Shown piece after piece: positions 31,987 through 41,713 of a stretch of 64,000 nt of DNA (the stretch's first letter is position 1; each line of letters begins with the position of its first letter). The notes beneath the pieces were generated by a model that was given only the letters and a program-made list of their open reading frames with translations, made no database searches and was not told the DNA's origin. Source of the stretch: Solimonas fluminis. GTDB taxonomy: Bacteria; Pseudomonadota; Gammaproteobacteria; Nevskiales; Nevskiaceae. Made by a program: the position numbers and the translations under genes. Location: the NCBI RefSeq assembly GCF_002930645.1, contig NZ_PSNW01000008.1:174185-238184 (forward strand), in the 5' to 3' direction.

Positions 31987-33164
31987 TGCCGACCGGCGCC
32001 ACCGCGGCAGAGGCCTGGTGGCAGCGCCTGCCGGAGGATTTCTTCCGGCAGGCGGACGGCACCGAGCTGGACGCCGAGCACCGCATCAAGGTCTCGGCCA
32101 GCGCGGCACTGGACCGGGCGCTCCGCTCGGTGCTCGGCATCGCCGTCACCGCGGCCCTGGGCCGCAGTTTCCTGACGCCCGAACGCATCCATGAGCAGAT
32201 GCGGCTGATGAAGCCGCATGAAGCCCTGGCCGACAGCGGCGACAGCGAGGCGGTGTTCGGCCGCCCGCGCAAGGGCATCCACGTGGAGCAGCTCAGGCCC
32301 CGCGTGCTGTCCTACCGGCCTTTCGGGGTGAATTACCGGCTGCTGCGCTTCGACAGCGGCCACCAGCCGCTGAATCCGGAATTGGCGCAGCTTTATGCAC
32401 GCAGCTTCCGCAACCGCAGCGCCTATGCCCAGTACTGGTTCCACCGCGGGGGCCCGCGTCCGACCCTGGTGATGGTCCACGGCTTCGGCGTGGATGCCTA
32501 CTGGTTCAACGCGCAGATGTTCTCGCTGCGCTGGTTCTACAAGCAGGGCTACGACGTCCTGCTCTATACCATGCCCTTCCACGGCTATCGCGTGGAGAAG
32601 GGCGACTGGTTCAGCGGCTACGGCCTGTTTGCCAATGGCCTGCCATGCTTCAACGAGGCCATCGTCCATGCGGTGCGCGACCTGCGCGTGCTGCTGGACT
32701 TCCTCGAGCGGCGCGGCGCGCCGAAGATGGGCGTTTCGGGCCTGTCGCTGGGAGGATACACCTCGGCCCTGCTGGCCACGGTGGACCCGCGCCTGGCCTT
32801 CTGCATTCCCAATTCCCCGGTGGCGAGCATCGTCGACATCGCGCGGGAATGGCAGCCCACCGGCACGCTGATGGGCGCCACGCTGGAACGCGCCGGCGTC
32901 AGCCTGGCCGACCTGCGCCATGCGCTGGCGGTGCACAACCCGCTCAGCTACGCGCCGAAGATCGACAGCGACAAGGTGCTGGTGATCGGCGGGGCAGGGG
33001 ATCGTTTCACGCCGCCGCGCCACGTGCGCCTGCTGCACCGGCACTTCCCCGGCAGCCACCTGCACTGGTTCCCCGGCAACCACCTGCTGCACCTGCACCA
33101 GGGCCAGTACCTGCGCCGCATGAAGGTCTTCATGGACCGGCACTGCGGTGTCGGCGGCCATTGA
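31986..33164 (+). CDS. alpha/beta hydrolase
   Basis: A 392-residue cytoplasmic alpha/beta-hydrolase-fold protein. The oxyanion region VMVHGFGVDAYW, the nucleophile elbow GLSLGGY (Ser near residue 255), a candidate acid in GGAGDRFTPP and the late His in WFPGNHLLHLH are visible. A long N-terminal extension of about 150 residues precedes the core. Translation is coupled to the SCP2 gene by the TGATG junction, so a role on lipid or CoA esters is plausible. The substrate is not known from sequence. Confidence 0.85.
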   Translation: MPTGATAAEAWWQRLPEDFFRQADGTELDAEHRIKVSASAALDRALRSVLGIAVTAALGRSFLTPERIHEQMRLMKPHEALADSGDSEAVFGRPRKGIHVEQLRPRVLSYRPFGVNYRLLRFDSGHQPLNPELAQLYARSFRNRSAYAQYWFHRGGPRPTLVMVHGFGVDAYWFNAQMFSLRWFYKQGYDVLLYTMPFHGYRVEKGDWFSGYGLFANGLPCFNEAIVHAVRDLRVLLDFLERRGAPKMGVSGLSLGGYTSALLATVDPRLAFCIPNSPVASIVDIAREWQPTGTLMGATLERAGVSLADLRHALAVHNPLSYAPKIDSDKVLVIGGAGDRFTPPRHVRLLHRHFPGSHLHWFPGNHLLHLHQGQYLRRMKVFMDRHCGVGGH

Positions 33165-33177
33165 GGGAGAGTCGCAC

Positions 33178-33498
33178 ATGAAGTGCTATGCCGTGGCCGA
33201 GATCGTCGTCACCGACCGCGTGTGGGTCAAGGACTACATCCAGAAGGTCACGCCGATGGTCGAGGCCCATGGCGGCCGCTACCTGGCGCGCACCGGCAGG
33301 GTGGAGAAGCTGGAAGGCGAGCGGCCGCTGCCCCATACCTTCCTGATCCTCGAGTTCCCCTCGCGCGAGGCGGCCCGGGGCTTCTACGAAAGCCCGGAGT
33401 ACCGGCCCTTCCGCGAGGCCCGGCTGGCCGGGTCCATCGGCGACTTCGTGCTGGTGCCGGGCGAGGATGCCAGCGGCGTGGCGCGGGTCCCGGACTAA
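33178..33498 (+). CDS. DUF1330-family protein
   Basis: A 106-residue small alpha/beta (ferredoxin-like, dimeric) protein with the DUF1330 pattern: YAVAEIVVTDRVWVKDYIQ, HGGRYLARTG, FLILEFPSREAARGFYESP, EYRPFREAR. The function of the family is unknown. The ATG at 33178 follows GAGGGAGA; a longer frame begins inside the hydrolase gene and is less likely. It sits between the hydrolase and the racemase-like gene, all on one strand. Confidence 0.85.
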   Translation: MKCYAVAEIVVTDRVWVKDYIQKVTPMVEAHGGRYLARTGRVEKLEGERPLPHTFLILEFPSREAARGFYESPEYRPFREARLAGSIGDFVLVPGEDASGVARVPD

Positions 33499-33560
33499 CG
33501 ATGCGATGATGCACGCCGCATTCCTACAATCATGTTGAAAGCAAACCCATCGGAGTCCCC

Positions 33561-34655
33561 ATGTCGCTGAACCCCCTGCTGGCCGGCATCCGCGTGCTGG
33601 ACCTGTCGCGCCTGCTGCCCGGCCCCTTCGCCACGCTCTACCTGGCCCAGCTCGGCGCCGAAGTGATCAAGATCGAGGAGCCCAACGGCGGCGACTACGC
33701 GCGCCTGACGCCGGAGATGTTCGAGGTGGTCAACGGCGGCAAGAAGTCCGTGACCCTGGATCTGCGCAAGGCAGAGGACGTGGCCGCGTTCAAGGAGCTG
33801 GTCAAGAGCGCCGACGTGGTGATCGAGTCCTTCCGCCCCGACGTGATGGGCAAGCTGGGCTGCGATTACGAGACCCTGCGCGCCATCAACCCGAAGCTGG
33901 TCTTCGCCTCGCTGACCGGCTACGGCCATACCGGCCCCTACCGCAACCGTCCGGGCCATGACATGAACTACCGCGGCTATGCCGGCGAGCTGAGCCAGAC
34001 CGGCGCGGCGGGCGATGCCCCCTCGGCCGGCAACTTCCAGGTGGCCGACCTGGCCGGCGGCGCGCTGACCTGCGTGGTCGGCATCCTGGCCGCCGTGATC
34101 GGCGCCCGCGCCTCCGGGCAGGGCAGCTTCGTGGACGTGGCCATGATGGATGGCACCCTGGCGCTGCAGGTCCTGACCCTGGCCGGCATGCGCAGCACCG
34201 GCAAGCCGGCACCCCGTGGCGGCGACATCCTGTCGGGCGCCACCCCCAACTACCGCATCTACGAGACCGCGGACGGCAAGCATGTCGCCTGCGGTGCGCT
34301 GGAGTACAAGTTCTTCGCCAACGTCTGCCAGATGGTCGGCCGCCCGGACCTGCTGAAGCTGCCTTTTGCCGTCGGCCCCAAGGGCGAGCCCCTGCGCCAG
34401 GGCCTGGCCGAGCTGTTCAAGTCCAAGACCCGCGACGAGTGGGAGGCCCTGCTGGCCGACGGCGACTCCTGCGTCTCGGCGATCCTGGACATGGACGAGG
34501 TGCTGGCCAACCCGCAGGTCCAGGCCCGCGGCATCGTGCAGCAGCAGAACGGCAAGCCGGTGTTCGCCAACCCGATCCAGTTCAGCCACGCCAGGACGCT
34601 GAATGGTGCCAGCCCGAAGCTGGGCGAGCACAACCAGGAAATCCTGGGGCGGTAG
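33561..34655 (+). CDS. CaiB/BaiF family CoA enzyme, alpha-methylacyl-CoA racemase-like
   Basis: A 364-residue class III CoA-transferase-fold enzyme. The sequence follows the AMACR/MCR branch: GIRVLDLSRLLPGPFATL, His133 and Asp134 in RPGHDMNYRGY, Asp163 in FQVADLAGG and YETADGKHVACGALEYKFF. In MCR the equivalent His and Asp catalyse epimerisation of 2-methylacyl-CoA. With the LCAD-like, MFE-2-like and SCPx-like neighbours, a role in oxidation of 2-methyl-branched or sterol side-chain acyl-CoA is likely. A CoA transferase activity cannot be excluded. Confidence 0.87.
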   Translation: MSLNPLLAGIRVLDLSRLLPGPFATLYLAQLGAEVIKIEEPNGGDYARLTPEMFEVVNGGKKSVTLDLRKAEDVAAFKELVKSADVVIESFRPDVMGKLGCDYETLRAINPKLVFASLTGYGHTGPYRNRPGHDMNYRGYAGELSQTGAAGDAPSAGNFQVADLAGGALTCVVGILAAVIGARASGQGSFVDVAMMDGTLALQVLTLAGMRSTGKPAPRGGDILSGATPNYRIYETADGKHVACGALEYKFFANVCQMVGRPDLLKLPFAVGPKGEPLRQGLAELFKSKTRDEWEALLADGDSCVSAILDMDEVLANPQVQARGIVQQQNGKPVFANPIQFSHARTLNGASPKLGEHNQEILGR

Positions 34656-34684
34656 GAGCCCCAGGGCTTCCCGCAGCAGCCGTC

Positions 34685-34759
34685 GTGCCGGCGGAAGCCG
34701 GTATCCAGTCGTTCACCGGGTGGCTCCAGCCCGGGACGGGTACCGGCTTCCGCCGGCAT
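34685..34759. repeat. REP-like inverted repeat
   Basis: Arms of 22 bases (34685-34706 and 34738-34759) with two mismatches, containing TGCCGGCGGAAGCCGGTA, around a 31-base loop. It lies in the 225-base gap between the racemase-like gene and pyruvate carboxylase. No T-run follows, so it is more REP-like than terminator-like. The gap also contains a small hairpin, ACCCGT/ACGGGT, at 34806-34821. Confidence 0.72.
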
Positions 34760-34880
34760 GGCCACGGCTCCCTCCGGGGCGCGACAGTTGTACCCCGAGG
34801 GGACAACCCGTCTTAACGGGTGGGGCAGGTGGCACGGAAGCTGTTTATGCTTTCGGGTCCGCTCATAAGGAAAATCCGCC

Positions 34881-37800
34881 ATGCCGAACTCCCGGCCGTT
34901 CCAGCGCCTGCTTGTCGCCAACCGCGGCGAGATCGCCATCCGCGTGATGCGGGCTTCGGCGGAGCTCGGCATCGAGACCGTGGCGATCTACTCGGAAGAG
35001 GATCGCTTCGCGCTGCACCGCTTCAAGGCGGACCAGAGCTACAAGGTAGGGCAGGCCGGCAAGCCGCTGGCGGCCTACCTGGATATCGAAGGCATCCTGG
35101 CCGTGGCCCGCGAGGCGGGCGTGGATGCGATCCACCCCGGCTATGGCTTCCTGTCCGAGAACCCGGACTTCGCCGAGGCCTGCGCGCGCGACGGCATCGT
35201 CTTCGTCGGGCCGTCCCCGGAGGCCATGCGCCGCCTGGGCAACAAGGTGGCGGCCAAGCAGCTCGCCGACGGCGCTCAGGTGCCGACCATCCCGGCCACC
35301 GGCCCCCTGCCCAGGGACGACGATTCGATCCGCCAGCTGGCCGCCGGCGTCGGCTACCCGCTGATGTGCAAGGCCAGCTGGGGCGGCGGCGGTCGCGGCA
35401 TGCGGGTGATCGAGACCGAGGCGGACCTGATCCCCTCGGTGACCGCGGCCCGCCGCGAGGCCGGCGCCGCCTTCGGCAACGACGAGGTCTACCTCGAGAA
35501 GCTGATCCGCCGCGCCAGCCATGTCGAGGTGCAGATCCTCGGCGACCGCCACGGCGGCCTGGTGCATCTCTACGAACGCGACTGCTCGGTGCAGCGCCGC
35601 CACCAGAAGGTGGTGGAGCGCGCCCCGGCGCCGTACCTGGAGAACGACCCGGCGAACCGCCAGGCGCTCTGCGAGGCCGCCCTGCGCATCGGCCGCGCCG
35701 CGCAGTACAGCAACGCCGGCACGGTGGAGTTCCTGTTCGACCGCGACAGCGACAAGTTCTATTTCATCGAGGTCAACCCGCGCATCCAGGTGGAGCACAC
35801 CGTCACCGAGCAGGTGACCGGCGTGGACCTGGTGAAGGCGCAGATCCTGGTGGCGGGCGGTGCCAAGCTGGGCACCCCGGCCTCCGGCGTGCCGCCGCAG
35901 GAACAGATCAGGCTCAGCGGCCATGCCCTGCAGTGCCGCGTCACCACCGAGAACCCGCAGAACGGCTTCCTGCCGGACTATGGCCGCCTGCTGGCCTACC
36001 GCAGCCCGGCCGGCTTCGGCATCCGCCTGGACGGCGGCACGGCCTATTCCGGCGCGGTGATCGGCACCGCCTACGACTCGCTGCTGGTGAAGGTCACGGC
36101 CTGGGGCGCGGAGTCTGATGAGGCGATCCGCCGCATGGACCGCGCGCTGCGCGAGTTCCGCATCCGCGGCCTGTCCACCAACCTGCAGTTCCTCGAGAAC
36201 GTCATCGCCCACCCGCTGTTCAAGTCCGGGGAGTGCACCACGCGCTTCATCGACGAAACGCCGGACCTGTTCAAGTTCCCGGAGCGCCAGGACCGCGCCA
36301 CCAAGCTGCTGAGCTACCTGGGCGATGTGATCGTCAACGGCCAGCCGGAAGTACGCAGCCGCGTGCGGCCCGCGAGCATGCCGGTGGCGCCGCTGCCCAA
36401 GGCGCTGCCCGACACGATCCCCGACGGCAACAAGCAGCGCCTGCAGCAGCTCGGTGCCGAAGGCTTCGCCAGGTGGCTGCGCGAGCAGCCGCAGGTGCTG
36501 TTCACCGACACCACGATGCGCGACGCGCACCAGTCGCTGATCGCCACCCGCATGCGCACGCATGACATGCTGCGCATCGCCCCGTACTACTCGCGCCTGC
36601 TGCCGCAGCTGCTGTCGCTGGAGTGCTGGGGCGGCGCCACCTTCGACGTGGCCCTGCGCTTCCTGCACGAGGATCCCTGGGCCCGCCTGCGCGAGCTGCG
36701 CAGCCGCATGCCCAACATGCTGCTGCAGATGCTGCTGCGGGCCTCCAACGCGGTGGGCTACAAGAACTACCCGGACAACGTGGTACGCCACTTCGTCGCC
36801 CAGGCGGCGAAGGAGGGCATCGACGTGTTCCGCATCTTCGACTCGCTCAACTGGGTCGAGAACATGCGCGTGGCGATCGACGCCGTGCGCGAGTCGGGCG
36901 CCCTGGCCGAGGCGGCGATCTGCTATACCGGCGACATGCTGGCCAAGGGCCGCAACAAGTACGACCTGAAGTACTACGTGAGCATGGCCAAGGAGCTGGA
37001 GGCCGCCGGCGCCCATATCCTGGGCATCAAGGACATGGCCGGCGTCTGCCGCCCGGAGGCGATCCGCCTGCTGGTGAAGACGCTGCGCGAGGAAACCGCG
37101 CTGCCGATCCACTTCCACACGCATGACACCAGCGGCATCAGCGCCGCCAGCGTGCTGGCCGCGGCAGAGGCCGGCTGCGACGCGGTGGACGGCGCCATCG
37201 GCTCCTGGAGCGGCCTGACCTCCCAGCCCAACCTGGAATCCATCGCCGCCGCCCTGCGCGACGGTCCGCGCGATACGGGGCTGGACACGCAGGCCCTGCG
37301 CGAAGTCTCGCGCTACTGGGAAGTGGTGCGCCAGACCTACGGCGCCTTCGAAAGCGAGATCCGCAGCGGCACGGCCGACGTCTACCGCCACGCGATGCCG
37401 GGCGGCCAGTACACCAACCTGCGCGAGCAGGCCCGCAGCCTGGGCGTGGAGCATCGCTGGCCGGAAGTGGCCGAGGCCTATGCCCAGGTCAACGAGATGT
37501 TCGGCGACATCGTCAAGGTCACGCCCACCTCCAAGGTGGTCGGCGACATGGCGCTGTACATGATCAGTTCCGGCCTGACGGCCGAGGACGTGGTGAACCC
37601 GGACAAGGAGATCAACTTCCCGGAGTCCGTGGTGGAGCTGTTCCGCGGCGAGCTGGGCCAGCCGCCGGGCGGCTTCCCGGCCGCCTTGCAGAAGAAGATC
37701 CTGAAGGGCGCGGCCCCGGTCACCGCGCGCCCCGGCGCGCACCTGCCGCCGCAGGACCTCGATGCGGCCCGCAAGGAGACCGCCGCGCTGCTCGGCACGG

Positions 37801-38348
37801 CCACGGCGAGCGAGACGGACGTGGCCTCCTGGCTGATGTATCCCAAGGTCTTCACCGAGTACGCTCAGCACCGCAAGAACTACGGCGACCTCAGCCACCT
37901 GCCGAGCCAGCAGTTCTTCTACGGCCTGGGCGAGCATGAAGAGCTCAGCGTGGACCTGCAGAAGGGCAAGACCCTGGTGATCCGCTACGTCACCACCAGC
38001 GCCGCCAACGACAACGGCGAGCGCAAGGTGTTCTTCGAGCTCAACGGCCAGCAGCGCGTCGTCAGCGTCACCGAGAAGGCCCATGCCGGCGCCGCCAAGC
38101 AGCGCCGCCGGGCCGAGCCGGGCCAGACCAGCCATATCGCGGCGCCGATGCCGGGCGTGGTGGTCAGCGTGGCCGCCAAGGAAGGACAGAAGGTGGAGCT
38201 GGGCGACCCGCTGCTGGCGATCGAGGCCATGAAGATGGAGACCCTGCTGACCGCGCCCTTCGCCGGAACGGTGAAGGAAGTGGTCACGCCCAAGGGCACG
38301 CGCATCGAGGCCAAGGATCTGCTGCTGGTGATCGAGCCCACGGAGTAA
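34881..38348 (+). CDS. pyc: pyruvate carboxylase
   Basis: A 1155-residue single-chain biotin enzyme converting pyruvate, bicarbonate and ATP to oxaloacetate. Residues 1-450 are the biotin carboxylase domain (ANRGEIAIRVMRAS, KASWGGGGRGMRV, FIEVNPRIQVEHTVTE). About 530-810 is the carboxyltransferase (TDTTMRDAHQSL, ECWGGATFDVALRF, GIKDMAGVCRP, FHTHDTSG). The C-terminal biotinyl domain has Lys1118 in IEAMKMETLL. Spacing and motifs fit pyruvate rather than acetyl- or propionyl-CoA carboxylase. It may replenish oxaloacetate during growth on the acetyl-CoA made by the upstream cluster. An AAGGAAAA ribosome site precedes the ATG. Confidence 0.94.
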   Translation: MPNSRPFQRLLVANRGEIAIRVMRASAELGIETVAIYSEEDRFALHRFKADQSYKVGQAGKPLAAYLDIEGILAVAREAGVDAIHPGYGFLSENPDFAEACARDGIVFVGPSPEAMRRLGNKVAAKQLADGAQVPTIPATGPLPRDDDSIRQLAAGVGYPLMCKASWGGGGRGMRVIETEADLIPSVTAARREAGAAFGNDEVYLEKLIRRASHVEVQILGDRHGGLVHLYERDCSVQRRHQKVVERAPAPYLENDPANRQALCEAALRIGRAAQYSNAGTVEFLFDRDSDKFYFIEVNPRIQVEHTVTEQVTGVDLVKAQILVAGGAKLGTPASGVPPQEQIRLSGHALQCRVTTENPQNGFLPDYGRLLAYRSPAGFGIRLDGGTAYSGAVIGTAYDSLLVKVTAWGAESDEAIRRMDRALREFRIRGLSTNLQFLENVIAHPLFKSGECTTRFIDETPDLFKFPERQDRATKLLSYLGDVIVNGQPEVRSRVRPASMPVAPLPKALPDTIPDGNKQRLQQLGAEGFARWLREQPQVLFTDTTMRDAHQSLIATRMRTHDMLRIAPYYSRLLPQLLSLECWGGATFDVALRFLHEDPWARLRELRSRMPNMLLQMLLRASNAVGYKNYPDNVVRHFVAQAAKEGIDVFRIFDSLNWVENMRVAIDAVRESGALAEAAICYTGDMLAKGRNKYDLKYYVSMAKELEAAGAHILGIKDMAGVCRPEAIRLLVKTLREETALPIHFHTHDTSGISAASVLAAAEAGCDAVDGAIGSWSGLTSQPNLESIAAALRDGPRDTGLDTQALREVSRYWEVVRQTYGAFESEIRSGTADVYRHAMPGGQYTNLREQARSLGVEHRWPEVAEAYAQVNEMFGDIVKVTPTSKVVGDMALYMISSGLTAEDVVNPDKEINFPESVVELFRGELGQPPGGFPAALQKKILKGAAPVTARPGAHLPPQDLDAARKETAALLGTATASETDVASWLMYPKVFTEYAQHRKNYGDLSHLPSQQFFYGLGEHEELSVDLQKGKTLVIRYVTTSAANDNGERKVFFELNGQQRVVSVTEKAHAGAAKQRRRAEPGQTSHIAAPMPGVVVSVAAKEGQKVELGDPLLAIEAMKMETLLTAPFAGTVKEVVTPKGTRIEAKDLLLVIEPTE

Positions 38349-38369
38349 GGGGAAGGGTAGTATCGCGGG

Positions 38370-39437
38370 ATGCAGGACTCCCTGTTCCCCGACACCGATC
38401 CGCCGCCGGAATCGCCGCCGCCCCCCGCGCGCAAGCGCGGGGCCAAGGTGCAGCCGGCCGCGCAGGATCCGGCGCTGCGCGAGCTCGCGGCCGCGCTGCC
38501 GCCGACACTGCGGCTGGGCACCTCGTCCTGGACCTATGCCGGCTGGATCGGCACGGTCTGGGACCAGGAGTACTCCGACCCGATGCTGTCGCGCCATGGC
38601 CTGGGGGCCTACGTGCAGCACCCGCTGTTCCGCACCGTGAGCCTGGACCGGGCCTTCTACCGTCCGCTGGACATCGGCCAGTACGGCGCCTATGCCTCGC
38701 AGGTGCCGGAGGACTTCCGCTTCGTGGTGAAGGCGCCCAGCCTGGTGGCCGATGCCCAGGTGCGCGACGAATCGGGCCGGGGCCTGCAGATGAACCCGCA
38801 GTTCCTCGACCCGGCCCTGGCCCTGCGCAGCTTCGTGGAGCCGGCCACCGAGGGCCTGGGACGCAAGCTGGGAGCCCTGGTGTTCCAGCTCAGCCCCTTG
38901 CCCGGCCACCTGCTGCTGCGCATGCCGGAACTGGTGGACGGCCTCTACGGGCTGCTGCGCGCCCTGCCGCGGACGCAGGGAGTCGCCGTAGCGGTCGAGG
39001 TCCGCGACCGCGAATGGCTGACGCCGGACTTCGTCGCCGCCCTGAAGGCCACCGGCACCAGCTACTGCATGGGGCTGCACGCCAAGATGCCGCGCATCGA
39101 CGAGCAGCTGCCGATCCTGCGCCAGCTCTGGCCGGGCCCCCTGGTCTGCCGCTGGAACCTGAACCCGCTCCACGGCGCCTTCGGCTACGAGAATGCCGCG
39201 CGCCTCTACGAGCCCTACGACCGCCTCCAGGACCCGGACCCGGGAACACGGCAGGCGCTGGCCAGGCTGATCGCCGGGGTGACAGGGAAGGGACAGCCGG
39301 CCTACGTCACGGTCAGCAACAAGGCGGAGGGCTCGGCGCCGCTGTCGGTGCAGGCGCTGGCGGAGGCGGTCAGGGCGGTCGGGGAAACCGGAGGGCCGGC
39401 CGTGGCGGCAAGGCGGGATATGGGAAATACAACCTAG
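38370..39437 (+). CDS. DUF72 family TIM-barrel protein
   Basis: A 355-residue protein of the DUF72 (YecE-like) family. The family opening GTSSWTYAGWIG, FRFVVKAPSL, AVEVRDREW and the late CRWNLNPLHGAFGYENA are present. The first 45 residues are a Pro/Lys-rich extension. Family function is unknown. It starts 21 bases after pyruvate carboxylase and may be cotranscribed. Confidence 0.82.
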   Translation: MQDSLFPDTDPPPESPPPPARKRGAKVQPAAQDPALRELAAALPPTLRLGTSSWTYAGWIGTVWDQEYSDPMLSRHGLGAYVQHPLFRTVSLDRAFYRPLDIGQYGAYASQVPEDFRFVVKAPSLVADAQVRDESGRGLQMNPQFLDPALALRSFVEPATEGLGRKLGALVFQLSPLPGHLLLRMPELVDGLYGLLRALPRTQGVAVAVEVRDREWLTPDFVAALKATGTSYCMGLHAKMPRIDEQLPILRQLWPGPLVCRWNLNPLHGAFGYENAARLYEPYDRLQDPDPGTRQALARLIAGVTGKGQPAYVTVSNKAEGSAPLSVQALAEAVRAVGETGGPAVAARRDMGNTT

Positions 39438-39522
39438 GCGTTTTCACTTCCCTAGGCCGCGGAGCGCCCCTGCATTTAGCATCTGAGCTTAGACGCAGTT
39501 TATACGCGGGGGAGATTGCATC

Positions 39523-41706
39523 TTGGTTTCACATAAGACGGCGGCACTGGCAGTACTGGCTTTGGCAACCCTGGGCGGCTGCGGCAGTTCCGACCCCGTC
39601 AGCGGCACGGCCGGCCATCCCAATCCCGCGCCCAAGACGCGCTACGACCTGGCCAACCACTGCTACGTGCTCAAGTCCACGGGCAATGGCTACGTGAAAC
39701 GCGATGGCGCCGGCTACTCCGCCACCGCACCGGACGCGGCCTCGGCCGAACCCTTCTACATGAAGCCGACGGCCCTGGGCCGTTACCTGTTCCATGACCA
39801 TGGCTCGGCCATCCTGACCGCCGCCGACGGCCAGGTCGGCACCGTGACCCGGGCGGTCGATGGCTCCGACTGGACCATCGACACCACGGCCCCGGGCCGG
39901 TACACGGTCAGCTCCGCCAGCGCCGGGCAGTCGCTGGCGACGGACGCCGCCGGCAAGCTGATGCTGGCCTCGGCCCCCGCCACCTTCACCTTCGAGCCCG
40001 CCACGGGCTGCACCGCCTACCCCGAGATCAGCACCGACTCGGTGGGCGACACCTACCGCGGCCGCGGCGTGAACAAGCCAGTGGTCGGCTTCGCCGAGGT
40101 GCATACCCACATGGCCATGGGCCACGAGATGTCCGACGGCAGCCAGCATGTCGGCCCCTCGGCGGGCGGCGTGCTCTACGGCCAGATGTACAACCGCTTC
40201 GGCGTGCCGGAGGCCCTGGACAACTGCGAGGCCTACCACGGCCCCAACGGCATCCGCGATCCCGAGGCCCTGATCCTGGACCTGACGCCGCTGGTCACGC
40301 ACGACACCAAGGGCTGGCCGGACTTCGTCGACTGGCCGGGCCATGTGTCGCAGCTGCACCAGGCCATGTACTACAAGTGGGTGGAGCGCGCCTGGAAGGC
40401 GGGCCTGCGCGTCATGGTGTCGGAAGGCACCAACATCGCCGCGCTCTGCGAGGTCGCCCAGCTCTACATGGTCACGGTCCGGCCGGGCGAAGCGCTGACC
40501 TACGACTGCAACGACATGAACCTGGGCATCAACCAGGTGAAGTACCTGAAGACCCTGCAGGACTATGTGGACGCGCAGGAGGGCGGCCCGGGCAAGGGCT
40601 GGTTCCGCATCGTCGGCGACCCGGCCCAGGCGCGCGAGGTCATCAACCAGGGCAAGCTGGCCGTGGTACCGGGCCTGGAGTTCTCCAACCTGTTCAACTG
40701 CACCAGCAAGTCGGTCCTGGGCCTCGGCGAACAGGCTGGCTGCACCAAGGAAGACATCGACCAGCAGATCGAAGAGGTCTGGGACCTGGGCGTGCGCGAA
40801 CTGTTCCCGTACCACGACGTCGACAGCGCCCTGGGCGGCACGGGCATCTTCAACGGCCTGGTGCTGAACCTCGTGGGCTTCTGGGGCACCGGCCACTTCT
40901 GGGATACCTACGACTGCCCGGACGGCGGCGAAGGCGAGACCTACTTCTACGACGCCGGTGCGGTGATGACCACGGCGATCCCGGGTACCGGTGCCGATCC
41001 GCTGACGCAGTTCGTCCTGAACACCGTCGGCGGCACGCTGCCGCTGTATACCCCCGGCAAGCGCCAGTGCAATGCGCGCGGCATGACCGAACTGGGCCGC
41101 TACGCCGTCCAGAAGCTGATGGACAAGAAGTTCATCATCGACATCGACCATGCCGAACTGTCGATCAAGAGCGACATGATCGAGATGGCCAAGCAGCAGA
41201 CCCCGCCGTATCCGCTGATCTCCGCCCACGGCGGCCATGGCGGCATCTCGATCCAGCAGGCCAAGGATATCCTCGACCTCGGCGGCCTGATCTACCCGTT
41301 CAAGCCCAACGGCAAGGGCCACGTCGAGTTCATGCAGAAGCTCAAGCCGATCTGGCCGGCGGGCAAGCCGATGGCGGTGGGCTATGGCATGGATGCCAAC
41401 GGCATCGCCGACCGCGCCGGCCCGCGCGGCGCCGGCAGCAAGCCGGTGGAGTATCCGTTCACGCTGTTCAAGGGCCCGGACTGGGGCCCGCAGTTCAGCG
41501 GCGTCAAGCCGGTGACCTTCAACCTGCAGACGGTGCCGGAGAGCGGCAAGACCTGGAACATCGACGAAGTGGGCACCGCGCACTACGGCATGGTGGCGGA
41601 CTACGTCGAGGAGATCCGCCTGGAGGGCGGGCAGGAGGCGCTGGACGCGCTCTACAACTCCGCCGAGGCCTACCTGCAGATGTGGGAGAAGACGGTCAAC
41701 CGCTGA
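39523..41706 (+). CDS. lipoprotein with metal-dependent hydrolase-like barrel
   Basis: A 727-residue exported lipoprotein. The N-terminal signal ends in LGGC with Cys20 as the lipidation site. An early beta-rich module (about 35-170) is followed by a barrel-like region with metal-ligand-type motifs: EVHTHMAMGHE (HxH), LFPYHDVDSA, IIDIDHAELS, LISAHGGHGG and GYGMDANGIAD. These recall the amidohydrolase / membrane dipeptidase superfamily, but the match is loose and the substrate is unknown. The start is TTG at 39523 with a GGGGGAG ribosome site; no ATG fits. A membrane protein gene follows after seven bases. Confidence 0.75.
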   Translation: MVSHKTAALAVLALATLGGCGSSDPVSGTAGHPNPAPKTRYDLANHCYVLKSTGNGYVKRDGAGYSATAPDAASAEPFYMKPTALGRYLFHDHGSAILTAADGQVGTVTRAVDGSDWTIDTTAPGRYTVSSASAGQSLATDAAGKLMLASAPATFTFEPATGCTAYPEISTDSVGDTYRGRGVNKPVVGFAEVHTHMAMGHEMSDGSQHVGPSAGGVLYGQMYNRFGVPEALDNCEAYHGPNGIRDPEALILDLTPLVTHDTKGWPDFVDWPGHVSQLHQAMYYKWVERAWKAGLRVMVSEGTNIAALCEVAQLYMVTVRPGEALTYDCNDMNLGINQVKYLKTLQDYVDAQEGGPGKGWFRIVGDPAQAREVINQGKLAVVPGLEFSNLFNCTSKSVLGLGEQAGCTKEDIDQQIEEVWDLGVRELFPYHDVDSALGGTGIFNGLVLNLVGFWGTGHFWDTYDCPDGGEGETYFYDAGAVMTTAIPGTGADPLTQFVLNTVGGTLPLYTPGKRQCNARGMTELGRYAVQKLMDKKFIIDIDHAELSIKSDMIEMAKQQTPPYPLISAHGGHGGISIQQAKDILDLGGLIYPFKPNGKGHVEFMQKLKPIWPAGKPMAVGYGMDANGIADRAGPRGAGSKPVEYPFTLFKGPDWGPQFSGVKPVTFNLQTVPESGKTWNIDEVGTAHYGMVADYVEEIRLEGGQEALDALYNSAEAYLQMWEKTVNR

Positions 41707-41713
41707 TCGCGCC

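Noticed and set aside
34863..39173. 1436-codon open frame on the minus strand across pyruvate carboxylase
   Set aside because: Antisense shadow caused by GC-rich third positions; the plus-strand genes have full motifs.
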